Assembly: GCA_034670405.1 (NCBI GenBank)
Contig: JAXDDX010000072.1
Span: 806,001-870,000, forward strand
Length of the DNA: 64,000 bases
Source of the DNA: Hoplostethus atlanticus
Taxonomy: Eukaryota; Chordata; Actinopteri; Trachichthyiformes; Trachichthyidae
Direction: 5' to 3'
Below are positions 24,375-35,833 of the stretch, piece after piece (positions within the stretch are counted from its first letter, which is position 1; each line of letters begins with the position of its first letter). The translations under genes and the position numbers were made by a program. The notes under the pieces were generated by a model. That model was not told the origin of the DNA. It saw only the letters and a list, made by a program, of their open reading frames with translations, and did no database searches.

Positions 24375-24406
<32 letters not shown>

Positions 24407-24954
24407 AGGAAAGCCAGAGATCTTTTTTGAAATCTGTCCACAGTATGAAAAATAAACAACGTATTACATAGGTAGATAGAATGAATAACAGCATAACAAA
24501 TGTATTGAAAATGAACTGATATACCACCATGTACAGTAACACTGTACCATAGAGCTGTCTTTCGAAAGTTGTCACCGGAAGTATATTATTTTGGCGAGCT
24601 TGACACTGGTCACAGAAAGGCACCGCGCAGAGTTTATTAAGTCTCTAAATTTCTCCAAATATAATTTCTTCCCTTCCATGAATCTTTACAAAGAGTGTCT
24701 ATATGTACTGTAACTGCAAATGGTGTAGAAATTGCTAAATTAAATTTGCAATGCAACGTCTCTAAGTGGTTACACCCGCTGTCAAATAAAAGTCATTTCA
24801 GATTGTATTTATTTTGGAAAGCGTTTCCCGCCACCACGCGGCAGGGTTACGTAGTGCGCGTGCTCTTATGCTGCCCTAAAGTGCTGTTGGAAACATTGTA
24901 TTGTTACTTAATTTGTCATTTGTATTGTTGTATGTTTCCATTTTCACTTCTCGT

Positions 24955-25190
24955 CGGGCCGATATTGGCTTTTTATTGAAAATCGCATGTCAGCCACTCA
25001 GTGTTCCCCACCTCCCATATGGTGGATATGCTGTAGTTTGTTTGATTACCTATTTATTATGCAATTGAACAATACGACACTGGTTTCAGGGCAGAATTTT
25101 AGTGTACCATGGTAAAAGTTTTAGTGTCCCATGGTCTAAACGGTTTAAATGCTGTTTAGACACCAAAACTGCTTTTGCGACAGGGTCAAT
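24955..25190 (+). mobile_element. MITE family A fragment
   Basis: GGGCCGATATTGGCTTTTTA, CATATGGTGGATATGCTG and TTTTAGTGTCCCATGGTCTA in family order. Confidence 0.6.
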
Positions 25191-25544
25191 TTTGCTATAA
25201 TGACTTCCAAAAGCACGTAAATGTACGTCAAGTCGTATTTATGTCGCAGTTTTATGAAAATGAAGGCGGAAAGAAAATCCCGCTCATGTTTCTGTTATGT
25301 GGGGGAAGGTGAATGATGTAGAACCAGAACGGTCTACCGGCTTTTCAACATGGAAGCGCCCGTGGAGAGAGATTTCTGAAGGAGACTCGTTCAATCTTAC
25401 ATTCTCCATATTACTGTGGGTATTTAGTAATGGTTATATACATAAGTTAGTCTATTATGTGTACAAATCGGTCAACGTTTGTATTATATATCACTTTTCA
25501 ATTATTCTTAGATGTCTTTGCTTGGCGTTGCATTCTTGGTCGTA

Positions 25545-26030
25545 TGGGTAGAACGTGATGCCAAACTCCATTCAAAGATGTGGCAGTTTAAAGTCTGGTT
25601 GCTTAGCGGTGAAGGTACATGCCTGGTAGACCATGCCTTAAGACTTTTAAGAAAAAACAGAGCCACTCTTCAATTCGGAATACACCACGTTCGTCAAAAA
25701 CACTGCTTATTTCAATAACATTAAAGCTTTTGTTATTGGTTTGCCTGTTATTTCCATAATCATCTTCCTCCAAAATACACCTAGGCGGGCGGTGACACTT
25801 GTACAAGTTGGAAAAAAAACCTTGCTCTGCTTGGTGGGTTATCCATATACCGAATACATCTCAATGCCCTAAATATCCGTAAAAAGTATTTAACTTCTTA
25901 TTATGAGGTGTGTATGTTTGTCAATAAGCAAGAGAGCATAAAATTACCAGATTTTTGTATGAAGTCCGTTGAGGTGTTCTCTCCATACAAGAGGCTAGAT
26001 CCCACCTGCATTGAAATGTCATGGTCATTT
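25545..26030. repeat. Diverged duplicated block, copy 2
   Basis: Partner of 23620-24130 in the same orientation. Ends right before the ecsit first exon, so part of it may be transcribed as 5' UTR. Confidence 0.6.
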
Positions 26031-26077
26031 CACCTCTTCAATTATATTCCCCTGAAGGTCAGTGTGATGGGTCTACC

Positions 26078-26221
26078 ATGAATTGTGCTCGCTGCCTGTT
26101 GCGGCTGCAGAGTCTCGGGCTCCTGGCCTCCTCAGCCAGGTCGGTCACCCAGCATGCTGCCCTGCTCCAGCCAGCCCCAGCCTCGGTCTCATCAAAGGCT
26201 CTAATGCTGTACAACACCCAG
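26078..26221 (+). CDS. ecsit: ecsit exon 1, mitochondrial presequence
   Basis: ATG in CTACCATGA at 26078 chosen over the in-frame GTG/ATG further up because it leads straight into the Arg/Leu/Ser-rich presequence. Ends ...MLYNTQ, donor GTAAAC, phase 0. Confidence 0.8.
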
Positions 26222-29102
26222 GTAAACTAAACATGTGACCTTGCGTATGGAGGCTAAATAAAACTTCAACTTCACAATCTAAATATATCTTTGCTCTCAG
26301 TGCTGCAAGTGTTACTTTTCCTCTTTCCTGTTGTTCACAGCTACACCATGTAACTAAAAAAAAACCCATTGTCACCCGTAGGTGCTGAGGCGTTTTCATC
26401 GCAGCCTGGGGTGCGCCAAGGGGCAGCCTGTGCCCGCAGGACTTTGCCGAGGAGGGTGGCAGGAAAAAGGACAAGTCGCTGGTCCCCCACGACGACCTCT
26501 TTGAGCGAGTGGCAAAGGAAGCCAAAACCAAGGCCACGTTTAACAGGGCAGTGGACGTCTTCATCAAGAGGGACATAAGACGGCGGGGTCACGTGGAATT
26601 CATTTATGCCGCCCTGAAGAAGATGCCAGAGTTTGGCGTGGAGCAAGACCTCACCGTCTATAACAAACTGCTGGACGTTTTCCCCAAAGAGGTTTTCGTG
26701 CCCAGGAACTTTATCCAGCGCATGTTCAACCACTACCCTCGCCAGCAGGAGTGCGGAGTGCAAATACTGGAGCAGATGGAGAACTACGGTGTGTGTCTTT
26801 TACGGCGTTCCCGTCATTCCCGAATCTGGAGAGGCGTATTCCAGACAGGGAACGTCAGGGAATTTGCTAAGTTCTCAGGGGATATCAGGGAATTTTACAC
26901 ATGGGTCACTAGGCTGCAAGGGCGCTGTATGAATGGGGGGGGGGGGCAAGGTGAACTTTTGTCAGGGGGGCCAAGTTTCCTAGCAGCTCCCCTGCTTGAT
27001 AGGAATCTATTGTCACGTTTCACACATTCATTGCGTTAACTGGTGGTTTGCAATGCAAAAGTCATGGAAAAGTCTTGAAATTTTACATCAGCCACAAAGC
27101 CTCTGAAGTACCATTTACACCATGGGACACTAATACTTTCCACTGAAACCAATGTTGTATTGGTCAGTTGTCCAATAAATAGGTAATCAAACAAACTGCA
27201 GCATATCCATCATATGAGAGGTGGCGAACACTGAATGTCTGACATTCGATTTTCAATAAAATGGCAATATTGGCCCTGCGCTTTGAGCTGAGCGGGGACG
27301 GTCATGCTACGTACAAATAATCGCACATACTTTTACTATTTTCTCTATTCATGTTCACGTGTGCTCGAACCAGGTATAATGCCCAACGTGGAAACGAAGG
27401 TCCTCCTGGTCCAGGTCTTTGGGAAGAAGAGCCACCCCATGAGGAAGTACCAACGCCTCATGTACTGGTTCCCCAAGTTCAAGCACATCAACCCCTTCCC
27501 CGTCCCCCAGCATCTGCCCGAGGACCCGGTGGACCTGGCTCGATTCAGCCTTACCCGCATCGGCGACGACCTGGATGCCAAAGTCACAGTCTACCAGGTA
27601 TAACAAGGCTTTGTGCGCTTGAAAAAGCACGGTATCTCATATATATGGCGGTATATTTAAGCTACACATGCGTCGCCCCCAGTGGTAGCTGTGGTCCGCG
27701 GTGGCCGAGACAGCGCCAACGGTGTGGCACCGGGTGTCGTTCCCGTCATGGCCTTGATGACGACGATGGCGCCCGAGTTGGCAACGGGATCGACAAACTA
27801 AATCCAGATATTCACCAAGCATTCTTACTGTGTTTATTCCGCCTAACCGCATGGGAAGGAGATCCCTCTCTGTGTGGTCCTTCCCAAGGTTCCTTCCATT
27901 TTTCTCTCTAATGAGGTTTTCAGGGGAGGTTTTTTCCTTGTTCTCACTGAGGGTCTGAGGTTGGAGGGTGTCTTTTTCATTTATTGTTTCATAATGTGGC
28001 TTTTTCCTCCTCTTCCTTTCTAGATGCCCTATACAGACATCACAGAAACCGGCGAAGAGATTACACTTCCACATATCGTAGGTATGGAAACAAATTTTTG
28101 CGCTTCACAGGGTTTCCACTGGTCACGGAATTCCTGGACTATCACGCAATATAGTTGATCAATTCTCTTAGGAGGTTAGGAAATTTTACATAGAGTTTCA
28201 TGTTTTGCCATGAAAATGGTCAAATATAAAGACACTAAATATCGGCACAAAATATCGGCCACTTCAGTCTAAACATATCGGTGTCAGCCTTCAAAAGTCC
28301 ATATCAGTCGAACCCTAGTGGAAACCAGACTGTTCACCCCTTTAGAAAAACATTAACAAACCAGGAAAGAAGAACATTTTTAGGTCATGGAAGTACAACT
28401 GACTTTGTTATGGAAAGTCATGGAAAAGTCATGACGGTTTTATATCAGGGCACCAGTAGGAACCCTGTTCTTAATAATTTCCATACACTTTTCAGTAATT
28501 TCCTTTCTGTTCTTCCCCTCCCGCCTCGGTCCCAGGTATCCAAAGCCCCGACCAGATAGAGCTGCTAGCCAAGCATAACCCCAGCAGGCCGGTGTTTGTG
28601 GAGGGACCTTTCCCTCTCTGGCTGAGGAAGACTTGTATCTACTACTACATCCTCAGAGCCGACCCGACGCCTTCCAACGAGCAGGTGGGGGGGAAAAAAA
28701 CTGTATTCAATTTCTGAGCGTTGGTTATGTCTTTTTAAAAGGAAAAAAATCACGTCCAAAACATCAACGGTAAACGTCAGGTTTTGCAGTCAGCCCCTCA
28801 GAATCAAAGAGCAAGGGCTTCTTTCTAGACCGACGATCAACAATCATACACGGAGAAATCCATCGGAGAAGAAGAAGAGACACCAATTTCTCCACCGACA
28901 GCAGCCAAGATAGACCAGAATGCAATGCAGTAGCCAAGATAGACCAGAATGCAATACAGCAATCTGTTTGCATTCTCCATCTACACGTATAACTTTATTT
29001 AGTTTTTTGGATATGCAAAGCTATTTTGTTTATATAAGGATAATATTTTGGGTTATTTTAATTTAAATTCACCTAAAGCAACATAATAAGTTAAAAAGAT
29101 TA

Positions 29103-29142
<40 letters not shown>

Positions 29143-32100
29143 AATAATAAATTAGGTTGTTCTCATGTGAAGAAGAGATTTTTAACATGTAAGCATTTCC
29201 AAATTATACTTTTTAAATTATATTTTTGAATGCTTTACTTTTGGGTTACAGTTTTACAGTTTGGGTTAGGTTGGGTTCGACTCTCCTCCTATAAAAGTGT
29301 GAGGGGTGAATACAATGACATGCTTTTAAAACAAAGCAAAACCATCTGTCACTGCGATGCGTGAATTATCCACTTTTCCTGTTTCCTCTCAAAAACCTCT
29401 CAAAAGTCGGGGCCCAACGGTCAGTCAGGTTGTCCTGTGTGAACGGGTTCAAGAGTTCCGCTGACTCCAGACCAGCTGGAGCCCAACAAGCTGTTTTCCA
29501 ACATGTCTGATTTGGTCGGCCCTGTCTAGCCAGGCTTGTGTAGCGCGAAGCGGTCCAAGACTCACCACAACTGAAATCTGAGCGTGACCTTGGCAACAGC
29601 CAATGAGGTTGAGCTCAGGAGGAAGAAAAAGAGAATGAACTGAATGAGTCTTTTAAACAACACCCGCTACTGTTTGGCTACAGTATAGATTCCCAGATCC
29701 ACTTGCTTCACTCTTGATAAATTATTAAGCAATTTTATTTGGAGGATTTATTTTATATAATTGTATTTCCAGTGAACTGTTCTGGACAAAATGGTTTTAA
29801 ATGACAAAACTGTGTCGTGTGCGACCCCTCATGTCATCTTTGTCCTGTCAGCTGGTGTGAACAGCTTCCCAAGCATCCACTCAAGACCAGTCATTCAGTC
29901 TGGTGGTCTGGTAGTCTGACCTAGGTTCATGTATTTGTGTTTGCGGTTTCCCACCAGGTAGAGGAGCCCTATGACCCAGAGAGGTGTTTCGACTACCCTC
30001 TCCAGTTAACCCTGGACTTGGACCGTGACCTGGGGGATGACGAGAGCTTCGACGTGGATGATTGTAAGATATTGAATTTAGTTTTCTGGTCGTTCTTTAT
30101 CTTGGATAGTCAATTTTTGTTGGTATTAGGTTTGGACTGATATATACATAAAAAAAAAATATCAGCCAGTCAGTGTTGTCCACCTCTAATATTATGGATA
30201 TGATGCAGTTTAATGATTACATATTTATTGTAGAATTGATATTTAATATCGACACAAAAATGCAGCCATTGGTAGCTTAAATGCAAAAATATAGGTATTG
30301 GTAGCCCACAGCTCACCATTATTAGATCTTTTGCCTCTCTCGTCCCTTTGGTATCCTTTGGTTTAAAGCATCACAGACCACCCGGGTTGGTAAACATGAG
30401 TGTGCTGTGTGCACTTTACTGACGACAACTTAGATCAGGGCTACTCAACTTTACATAGCTCAAGGGCCACACAGCAAGATACAGCTGTGTCAAAGGGCCG
30501 CAACGCAAATTTTTTGGTCATAAAGCTATTTTGTAGTGTTATTTCAAGCCACATGGATATCAAATGATTAAATGACAATAAGTAGGCTTTATTCATTAAA
30601 TGTAAAAGTGTTAGATTGCTGTTGCAATAAATCACAAGAATGTTTAATAAAATAAATATAGGCATACTAAATTGAAATCAGGTCTGAGTATATCAAATTA
30701 TTCCCAGATGGATACGTAATTCCAAGTCACCGTGATAGCTATCATGGTGATGTGAATGTTTGCCCGTTTTGGTTCTGCTATTGTTCTCTGGCAAAGAAGG
30801 CACATTGGTTTGTTATTTACCTCAACAAAAGCGAATTCTTCCTCCCATGTTTTTTGAAATACCCTGTGTTCATCAGAAATGTTACGTTTTGCCGGTTTTG
30901 CCATGACTTGAGAGTAGGCTAGGCTAGACTTCCTGCACAGTTCGGGCTTTCACATGATCCATGCAAAGCGTCGGCGTCAACACCAGGTTGAGCGCGACCC
31001 CTTCACGTGGTCAGCGCCAGGAGAATTACATTACATTCATTCAGTGGCGGCTGGTGCATGTTTCTCCAGGGGGGGCTATACCAAAAATCAAACAAACATG
31101 TACTAAGGTATCATCAGTGTATTTAAATAAATGAAAAGGCCTTTATTTGTATTTGCTGAGCTGAATGAACATTTGTTGTAATGAAACGTGCTTAAGGTAA
31201 GTTAAGGTACTTCAATTAGTACAAATTCTTCATAATAATTATCTTTTATACTACAATATGTAATGGTGAAAGACTAAAATAAGCGAAAAGTGCCTCGATA
31301 AGTGCAACAGAAATCTGACAACACAAAACCCCTGAGACAATGGCAGAAAATTATGAACACAATAAGACCTAATAGAAAATAACATTTAAGAAAAAAATTA
31401 ATTAATATGGTATTACATTTGAAATACCCAGTGCCATCAAAAAGCTGAGTGAACTGGCTCAAAGCCATATGACTTTGCCAACTTTTTGTACATAAATTTT
31501 GCCATTCTCTCGAGAGATGCAGATTTCTCAATGACTCTATGGCACCACAGAACTTATTATTAGACAGGATGTGCCTGTTTTTGTCAACCTCTTCATTATG
31601 CTTACAGATCCCTGTCCTGTAGCCTTCATCAAGCTGAGCAGCTATGTTTACTTTCCCAAACATTTGCTTTTGCTTTTTCTGATATGTGGTTTAAATCATT
31701 CAAACCTGTCTGAATCCATGCTGGGTCTGAGACCTGTCGTTTGAAAAAGGATGCAGGGAAAGCAAAATAAAGCATTGGTGTCACTACATACAGTTAGCCA
31801 AGCCTTCCTACTAAACCAGCTCCTTGAAAACGACCGAGTATATTGTCTCATTCTGGCGCATTTTATGTCAGATGTACCACGAGCCACTCGCTCTCTGCTG
31901 CCAACCAGTGGTTGGTGGTGTGTAAATCAGCAGCATTCAGATAAATGCTGTTTGTACATGCGCAGTTCGTTGGTGGGGCGCAGGAAAGCTGCACCCCACC
32001 AAGCTTCTATCTCTTGTATTGAGAGGAGCGAACTGCGCATGTACAATTTATAACGAGAGTCAATGGGCAAAGATTTTTGCGCCCCAGGCCGGAAATACGT

Positions 32101-34196
32101 GACCTAGCAGTAACTTTAGACAACGTAGAACAATTTTAATCTACATTTTATTGCAGATTATACATTCTACTCACTAACTATATCATATTTACCTCGCTCA
32201 TTTAAAAAAAATAAATAAATAAATAAAAGTAATTCTTAAAGTCTTATTCAATGAAGTCTAGGATGTGGGGAGTGGTGGGGCGGCGCCCTAGCGCCCTCTA
32301 TTGGCCAGCCGCCACTGCATTCATTACTTAAACACTGTCGAGTTTTTAAAATTACAGCATTCAGGAAAGAATAGAGTGGAGTTCAATTTCGGACTACAGC
32401 CCGCATCAGCCGTAGCTAACCACACCGCCAATGATCATACTAGCACAGCCATAGAAGTGAATATAGACTGGCTGCATAAAGTCCTGTACTAAGCTGTCAA
32501 CCAACCTGGTAGTCCCGTCTGTAAACCAACATCATTCCATGCCAGACTTTTTAGTCAGATCATGGTATGATTTAAGCGTCATGTTGTATAACTCTTATTT
32601 CGCGGTTATGATATCAAACTGTGCTGTGATTGGTTTGGCGTCGCAGAGATCAGCCTCGCGAATGTCAAAGTTGATTATAGTTGAACTTTGAGCGCAGCGT
32701 CAGAGGCTCTGCCAGCGTCTGTGGCCAGGTGCACAACGCCGAGGGCGGCAGCGACGCTTGCCAAATAGGAAATCAATGGCAGTGCCAGCGCCGAGCGTTT
32801 TTGTCGCTGATCATGTGTTGTTTTATCTTCTTTGTTGATCCCACGATTGCTAAATAAGCACAGTATGCACGATCGCCATCTTGTGGTCATTAAGAATTTA
32901 GTTTAGAAATGGTTTGTGTTCATTGAAATGAGAATATTATATTTTTATTGGCAGTTGCTATGACAATAAAAATTCAACCAAGGGCCGCAATAATATTAAC
33001 CTCGGGCCGCGTGTTGAGTAGCGCGGACTTAGAGGATTTCTAGGTATTGAAGGTCAAGTCATTTGGAAGCAGTTACCTCTCGCTGCCATTTGGAGCCGCC
33101 AACATTCAAAGTTGCCTTATGCAGCTTTAAAACATTTGAAACATCCTCCACAAATGCAGGCACTTCCTGGGCCAGTCATAAGATGCATCATCATCACATC
33201 AAGATTGGGCCGGTAGTGTATCAGTTATGGCCAGGGTCAGACATTAACAGGGGCTTGGGGCAGAAGTGCCCTTGAAAGTTCATGAAGTTAAAAATGAGGG
33301 TGCAAAAAAAATGCCACCGATAATTAGGAGCACCGTTTTTGCATTTCAGCAATGAGCCTATGATGATTCTATTCAGTACATTCTTGGAGAGAAAAATTAA
33401 GGTTTTTGATCAGAAAACAACTTAGTACGCAGCCTGAAGCAGTAGAAACTGCTGACCCCACACATTGCACCGTGTCAACAAAAAATAAAACTGCTAAATA
33501 ACTCAACAACTCCTGTTCTGTAAGGCCTGCCACCAGTTTCCAGCAGTGGGAAAGTTAAAACAAATCTTAGTGGTACAAATTGAGTGTTTATTTGCCATTA
33601 TGCATTTCTAATGTATTATTTAATAGTTCAGTAAAATTGCCCGAGACTAAAACACTCTCAAAAAATGCCCTCTGAAAACGTTTGACCTTTAATTGGTGCA
33701 ACCCCACTGGGCCTACTCAGCCCCCACTCAGTGTAATTTTTTCAAATGTGGAACACAGTGCGAAGATGCATCATCCTTCCAAGTTTTGACCCAATTTCAT
33801 TGCATGGGGGACAATAAAAGTACTTGAGTCAAGCAGAAAAAGTCCTATGTATGGTGTTGTAGTGGGTCGCTGATGAAGGTTTTTGTGTCTTTCTCTCCAG
33901 TGGATGAAGGTCCAGTCTTCGCCATGTGTATGACTAGCCAGGGAGACCAGGCCACCCTCAACCAGTGGATTTCGGGCCTCCAGCAGAACAACCCCATCCT
34001 GGGCCGGGTCCCGACCCTCTTCCGGCTGGATGCCGGCCCTCGGGAGCTGCAGGGGGTGGCGGACCCAAACCCGGGCCACAGCTACCAGCCCGACCCGGAG
34101 ACTGACACCCAGGCCAGGGATGAACCACTGCCTGAGCCGGAGCCGGATATTATTGTGGAACAAGAGCCACAGCGAAGCCACAGGATGAAGCAGTAG
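26078..34196 (+). CDS. ecsit: ecsit, complete (mitochondrial complex I assembly / Toll pathway adaptor)
   Basis: ECSIT works in mitochondria in the complex I assembly complex (with NDUFAF1, ACAD9, TMEM126B) and is reported as a TRAF6-linked adaptor in Toll/IL-1 and a SMAD partner in BMP signalling. Exons 26078-26221, 26440-26788, 27374-27597, 28024-28081, 28536-28684, 29958-30063 and 33901-34196 join in phase to 1326 nt, 441 residues (human about 430). The N-terminus ([14 protein letters not shown]...) is Arg/Ser/Ala-rich and lacks acids, as for a mitochondrial presequence. Family blocks: [89 protein letters not shown] and [10 protein letters not shown]. The C-terminus is Pro/Glu-rich. Intron 6 is inflated by a nested hAT pair. 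Confidence 0.95.
26440..26788 (+). CDS. ecsit: ecsit exon 2, N-terminal conserved domain
   Basis: Acceptor GTGCCCGCAG gives phase 0 and opens [20 protein letters not shown]. An upstream acceptor at 26381 would add [12 protein letters not shown], reminiscent of the RGLHCS stretch in mammals, but then the frame breaks by one base. Donor GTGTGT. Confidence 0.85.
27070..27275 (-). mobile_element. MITE family A fragment in ecsit intron 2
   Basis: Reverse orientation: ACCATGGGACACTAATACTT, CAAACAAACTGCAGCATATC, AAAATGGCAATATTGGCCCT. Confidence 0.65.
27374..27597 (+). CDS. ecsit: ecsit exon 3
   Basis: Acceptor CTCGAACCAG, donor GTATAA. Encodes [19 protein letters not shown] through [10 protein letters not shown], strongly family-like. 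Confidence 0.95.
27770..27970 (+). repeat. Common fish dispersed repeat fragment
   Basis: The stretch CTTCCCAAGGTTCCTTCCAT followed by TTTTCCTTGTTCTCACTGAG recurs in my memory of many teleost introns; family name not certain. Lies in ecsit intron 3. Confidence 0.4.
28024..28081 (+). CDS. ecsit: ecsit exon 4 (58 bp)
   Basis: Acceptor CTTCCTTTCTAG, donor GTATGG. Encodes [24 protein letters not shown] is conserved with mammals. Confidence 0.92.
28150..28320 (+). mobile_element. MITE family A 3' half
   Basis: CATGAAAATGGTCAAATATA, ATATCGGCACAAAATATCGG and the right terminus CATATCAGTCGAACCCTA. Confidence 0.7.
28536..28684 (+). CDS. ecsit: ecsit exon 5
   Basis: Acceptor CGGTCCCAG, donor GTGGGG. 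Encodes [20 protein letters not shown] then [20 protein letters not shown], the most conserved part of the C-terminal domain. Confidence 0.95.
28736..28975 (+). mobile_element. MITE family B copy
   Basis: AAAAGGAAAAAAATCACGTC, then GTCAGCCCCTCAGAATCAAA and two tandem AAGATAGACCAGAATGCAAT units, as in the 14897 copy. In ecsit intron 5. Confidence 0.65.
29106..29140. repeat. (TTA)n microsatellite
   Basis: About 35 bp of TTA units. Confidence 0.95.
29958..30063 (+). CDS. ecsit: ecsit exon 6
   Basis: Acceptor TTTCCCACCAG, donor GTAAGA. Encodes [20 protein letters not shown] and an acidic end; human ECSIT has VEETPEEWNLYYPMQLDLE here. Confidence 0.93.
30128..30312 (+). mobile_element. MITE family A fragment
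   Basis: TAGGTTTGGACTGATATATA, CAGTCAGTGTTGTCCACCTC and GGATATGATGCAGTTTAATG in ecsit intron 6. Confidence 0.65.
31034..31041. repeat. 8-bp target site duplication, left
   Basis: CATTCATT; matching copy at 32318-32325 and a single unoccupied copy at 36445-36452 in the sister element. Confidence 0.93.
31042..32317 (-). mobile_element. Nested hAT-type element with ZMYM/TTF-like relic
   Basis: Ends CAGTGGCGGCTGG and CCAGCCGCCACTG are perfect inverses, flanked on both sides by CATTCATT. Minus-strand ORF 31696-31887 encodes [20 protein letters not shown] and CFPCILFQ, the TTF-type zinc finger start of ZMYM1-like hAT transposases; 31274-31663 continues with [20 protein letters not shown]. The catalytic domain is absent (1276 bp in all), so it needed a helper. 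Confidence 0.9.
31952..32046. repeat. Perfect 18-bp inverted repeat in the nested hAT
   Basis: TTGTACATGCGCAGTTCG and CGAACTGCGCATGTACAA face each other across 59 bp, with a second inner pair TGGTGGGG/CCCCACCA. Could fold as a two-step hairpin. Confidence 0.85.
33027..33900. other. Distal part of ecsit intron 6
   Basis: No repeat or exon recognised apart from low-complexity A/T tracts. Confidence 0.5.
33901..34196 (+). CDS. ecsit: ecsit exon 7, terminal
   Basis: Acceptor TTTCTCTCCAG. Encodes [31 protein letters not shown] and a Pro/Glu-rich tail to TAG at 34194. Confidence 0.95.
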
Positions 34197-34800
34197 AGCA
34201 TAGATAGTAGTGTAAATCCTCCTGTCAAGTGGTTGTCATCACATATGCAGACGTTTCCCGATTTCTTCGTTCATGCATGGGTGGTGGGGTTGGGGTGATG
34301 GACTGAATCCACATTGTATTCGTCAAATCGGCCACCCCTAACAGACCGTGACTATAGCTGGGTTTCCATCCAAGTTTTTTTTTGCAAGTGATGATATATC
34401 ATACAAATGAATGGAAATGGTAAAACTCAATGACATTTTATATCACAAAAGGCTTTTACTCTCACTTGATGCAGAAAATGTTTTAGTCGCTAAAGAAATT
34501 AGGCACATTTCCCAGTTTTCATGACGGAATCTCCATCATATCAAGGTGGATGACATGACTGATATTTCACTGTTCACTGTTGGATGGAAACACAGCTTGT
34601 AACTGAATATGGTTTATGTGGAGGATCTGTTGCTAGAATTCAACTAGAATTATTTTCGTTATTTACATATATTTGTAATATATTGACACTCTTGCCGAGC
34701 ACAAGGTTCATTATCTTGCTCAAGGACACTTGAACAGGACAAATGGCTGTTGCTGGGTTCGTCTACTTAGAGCGATAGGAATAAAGGAGAGAAAGCCAGC
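34197..34800 (+). other. ecsit: ecsit 3' UTR
   Basis: First AATAAA after the stop is at 34780-34785, placing a likely cleavage site near 34,800. It contains the MITE at 34366-34602. Confidence 0.5.
34366..34602. mobile_element. MITE family D (GGGTTTCCATCCAA ends)
   Basis: AGCTGGGTTTCCATCCAAG at the left and TTGGATGGAAACACAGCT at the right are inverted ends of a 237-bp non-coding element in the ecsit 3' UTR. A looser relative may end at about 7456 (GGTGGATGGAAACG). Confidence 0.7.
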
Positions 34801-35651
34801 GGAGGTGTATGAATGCTGTCTATAATATATATGTAATTGGACCAAATGAAAGGCACGGTGTGTCAAACGGTCTCAAATCATCACAATAAATAATCCCTAT
34901 CTCATCTGTTGACTGAGCTCTTTTGTGTTCATAACAGCCAATGAAAGGACGGTGGTTAGATATGTTTATATCATTGACATTTCAATGAAAAGAAACTACA
35001 GAGTGATTCTACTGAATTAACAGATAGTCAGAACAATGGCGTTTAGAGACTGTCCCTTTGCTTTCCATAAGGATGCATTACTTTAGATATGGTGGTGGCA
35101 GCATCAACTGTTACTTTTGGCTGTTACAGTTGTGAGAACTCTAAACAGCTCCTAAAATTTGGTCTGATCATCTAAGTCATATCTAAAAACAATGTGATTT
35201 AACAAATAACACACAAAAATGTATTTTATTGAATGTATTGTTGAAACGTTAACAGCGCGTATCAGAAAAAGTATGTGAACCATGAGATTCAGTAACGGGT
35301 GGAACCTCCTTTAGCCACAATAACCTCAACCAAACGTTTCCTGTAGTTGCTGATCAGACCTGCACAACAATACCTGCACAACAATTCATGTCTTTCTCAT
35401 ACTATAGTCTAATTAATGTGTTGAAACTGTGGGCAGCATTATGTTTATATAACCCCACAATTGTTCAGTCATGTTTATTACTTCTATTGCTTCAAATATT
35501 TTTTCATACTTATTTTTATATTATATTATTATTTATATTATTGGTTGTGTGCTTGTATTCTATTTTATTTTCCCTGCTGAATCCTATTACCTTTGCTGCT
35601 ACAACAATCTAATTTCCCCACTGGATCAATAGTTCATCTTATCTTAAATAA

Positions 35652-35833
35652 GGTGCTCTGCGTCTGTCCATGTTGCATGCGATTGGCCATTTGTTACAAA
35701 CCCCGCCCCCTTTTATGTGACGCTAGATATCAATTTGCTCTGCCGATTTTCCAATCCAGCTATGAGCGTGCACACATAAAAGGGGCGGGGGTTAATAGCC
35801 AATCGCATGCAACATGATCAGAACCAGAGCACC
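35652..35833. mobile_element. Foldback element, 182 bp
   Basis: GGTGCTCTG and CAGAGCACC form perfect ends. Long inner arms pair CATGTTGCATGCGATTGGCC with its inverse GGCTAATCGCATGCAACATG-like partner, and AAACCCCGCCCCCTTTTATG with CATAAAAGGGGCGGGGGTT. Each arm thus carries a GC-box-like CCCCGCCCC. It touches the target duplication of the hAT that follows. Confidence 0.8.

Larger units (their letters stand above)
24188..26077. promoter_or_regulatory. eml3/ecsit divergent intergenic region
   Basis: About 1.9 kb between the two start codons. Contains a 25-base T run at 24375-24399, a family-A MITE fragment (24955-25190) and duplicated-block copy 2. Promoters of both genes must lie here, but I see no clear TATA box or other decisive element. 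Confidence 0.55.
30436..33026 (-). mobile_element. hAT-type element with BED-finger relic, copy 1 (interrupted)
   Basis: Inverted ends CAGGGCTACTCAAC and GTTGAGTAGCGCGG, flanked by ACTTAGAT and ACTTAGAG (7/8). On the minus strand 30698-30904 encodes [20 protein letters not shown] and [20 protein letters not shown], the N-terminal BED-type finger of hAT-Charlie/GTF2IRD2-like transposases. The finger has lost its histidine end and no DDE core follows, so this is a non-autonomous relative. A different hAT sits inside it (31042-32317). Without that insert the element is about 1.3 kb, like copy 2. Host: ecsit intron 6. Confidence 0.85.

Noticed and set aside
24375-24399. T25 run as the poly(A) tail of a minus-strand retrocopy
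   Set aside because: I could not find convincing flanking target duplications or a recognisable source sequence, so only the homopolymer is noted.
30698-30904. Host BED-finger gene in ecsit intron 6
   Set aside because: It lies inside an element with inverted ends and target duplication, is repeated at 36.1 kb, lacks the histidine ligands and stops early: a transposase relic.
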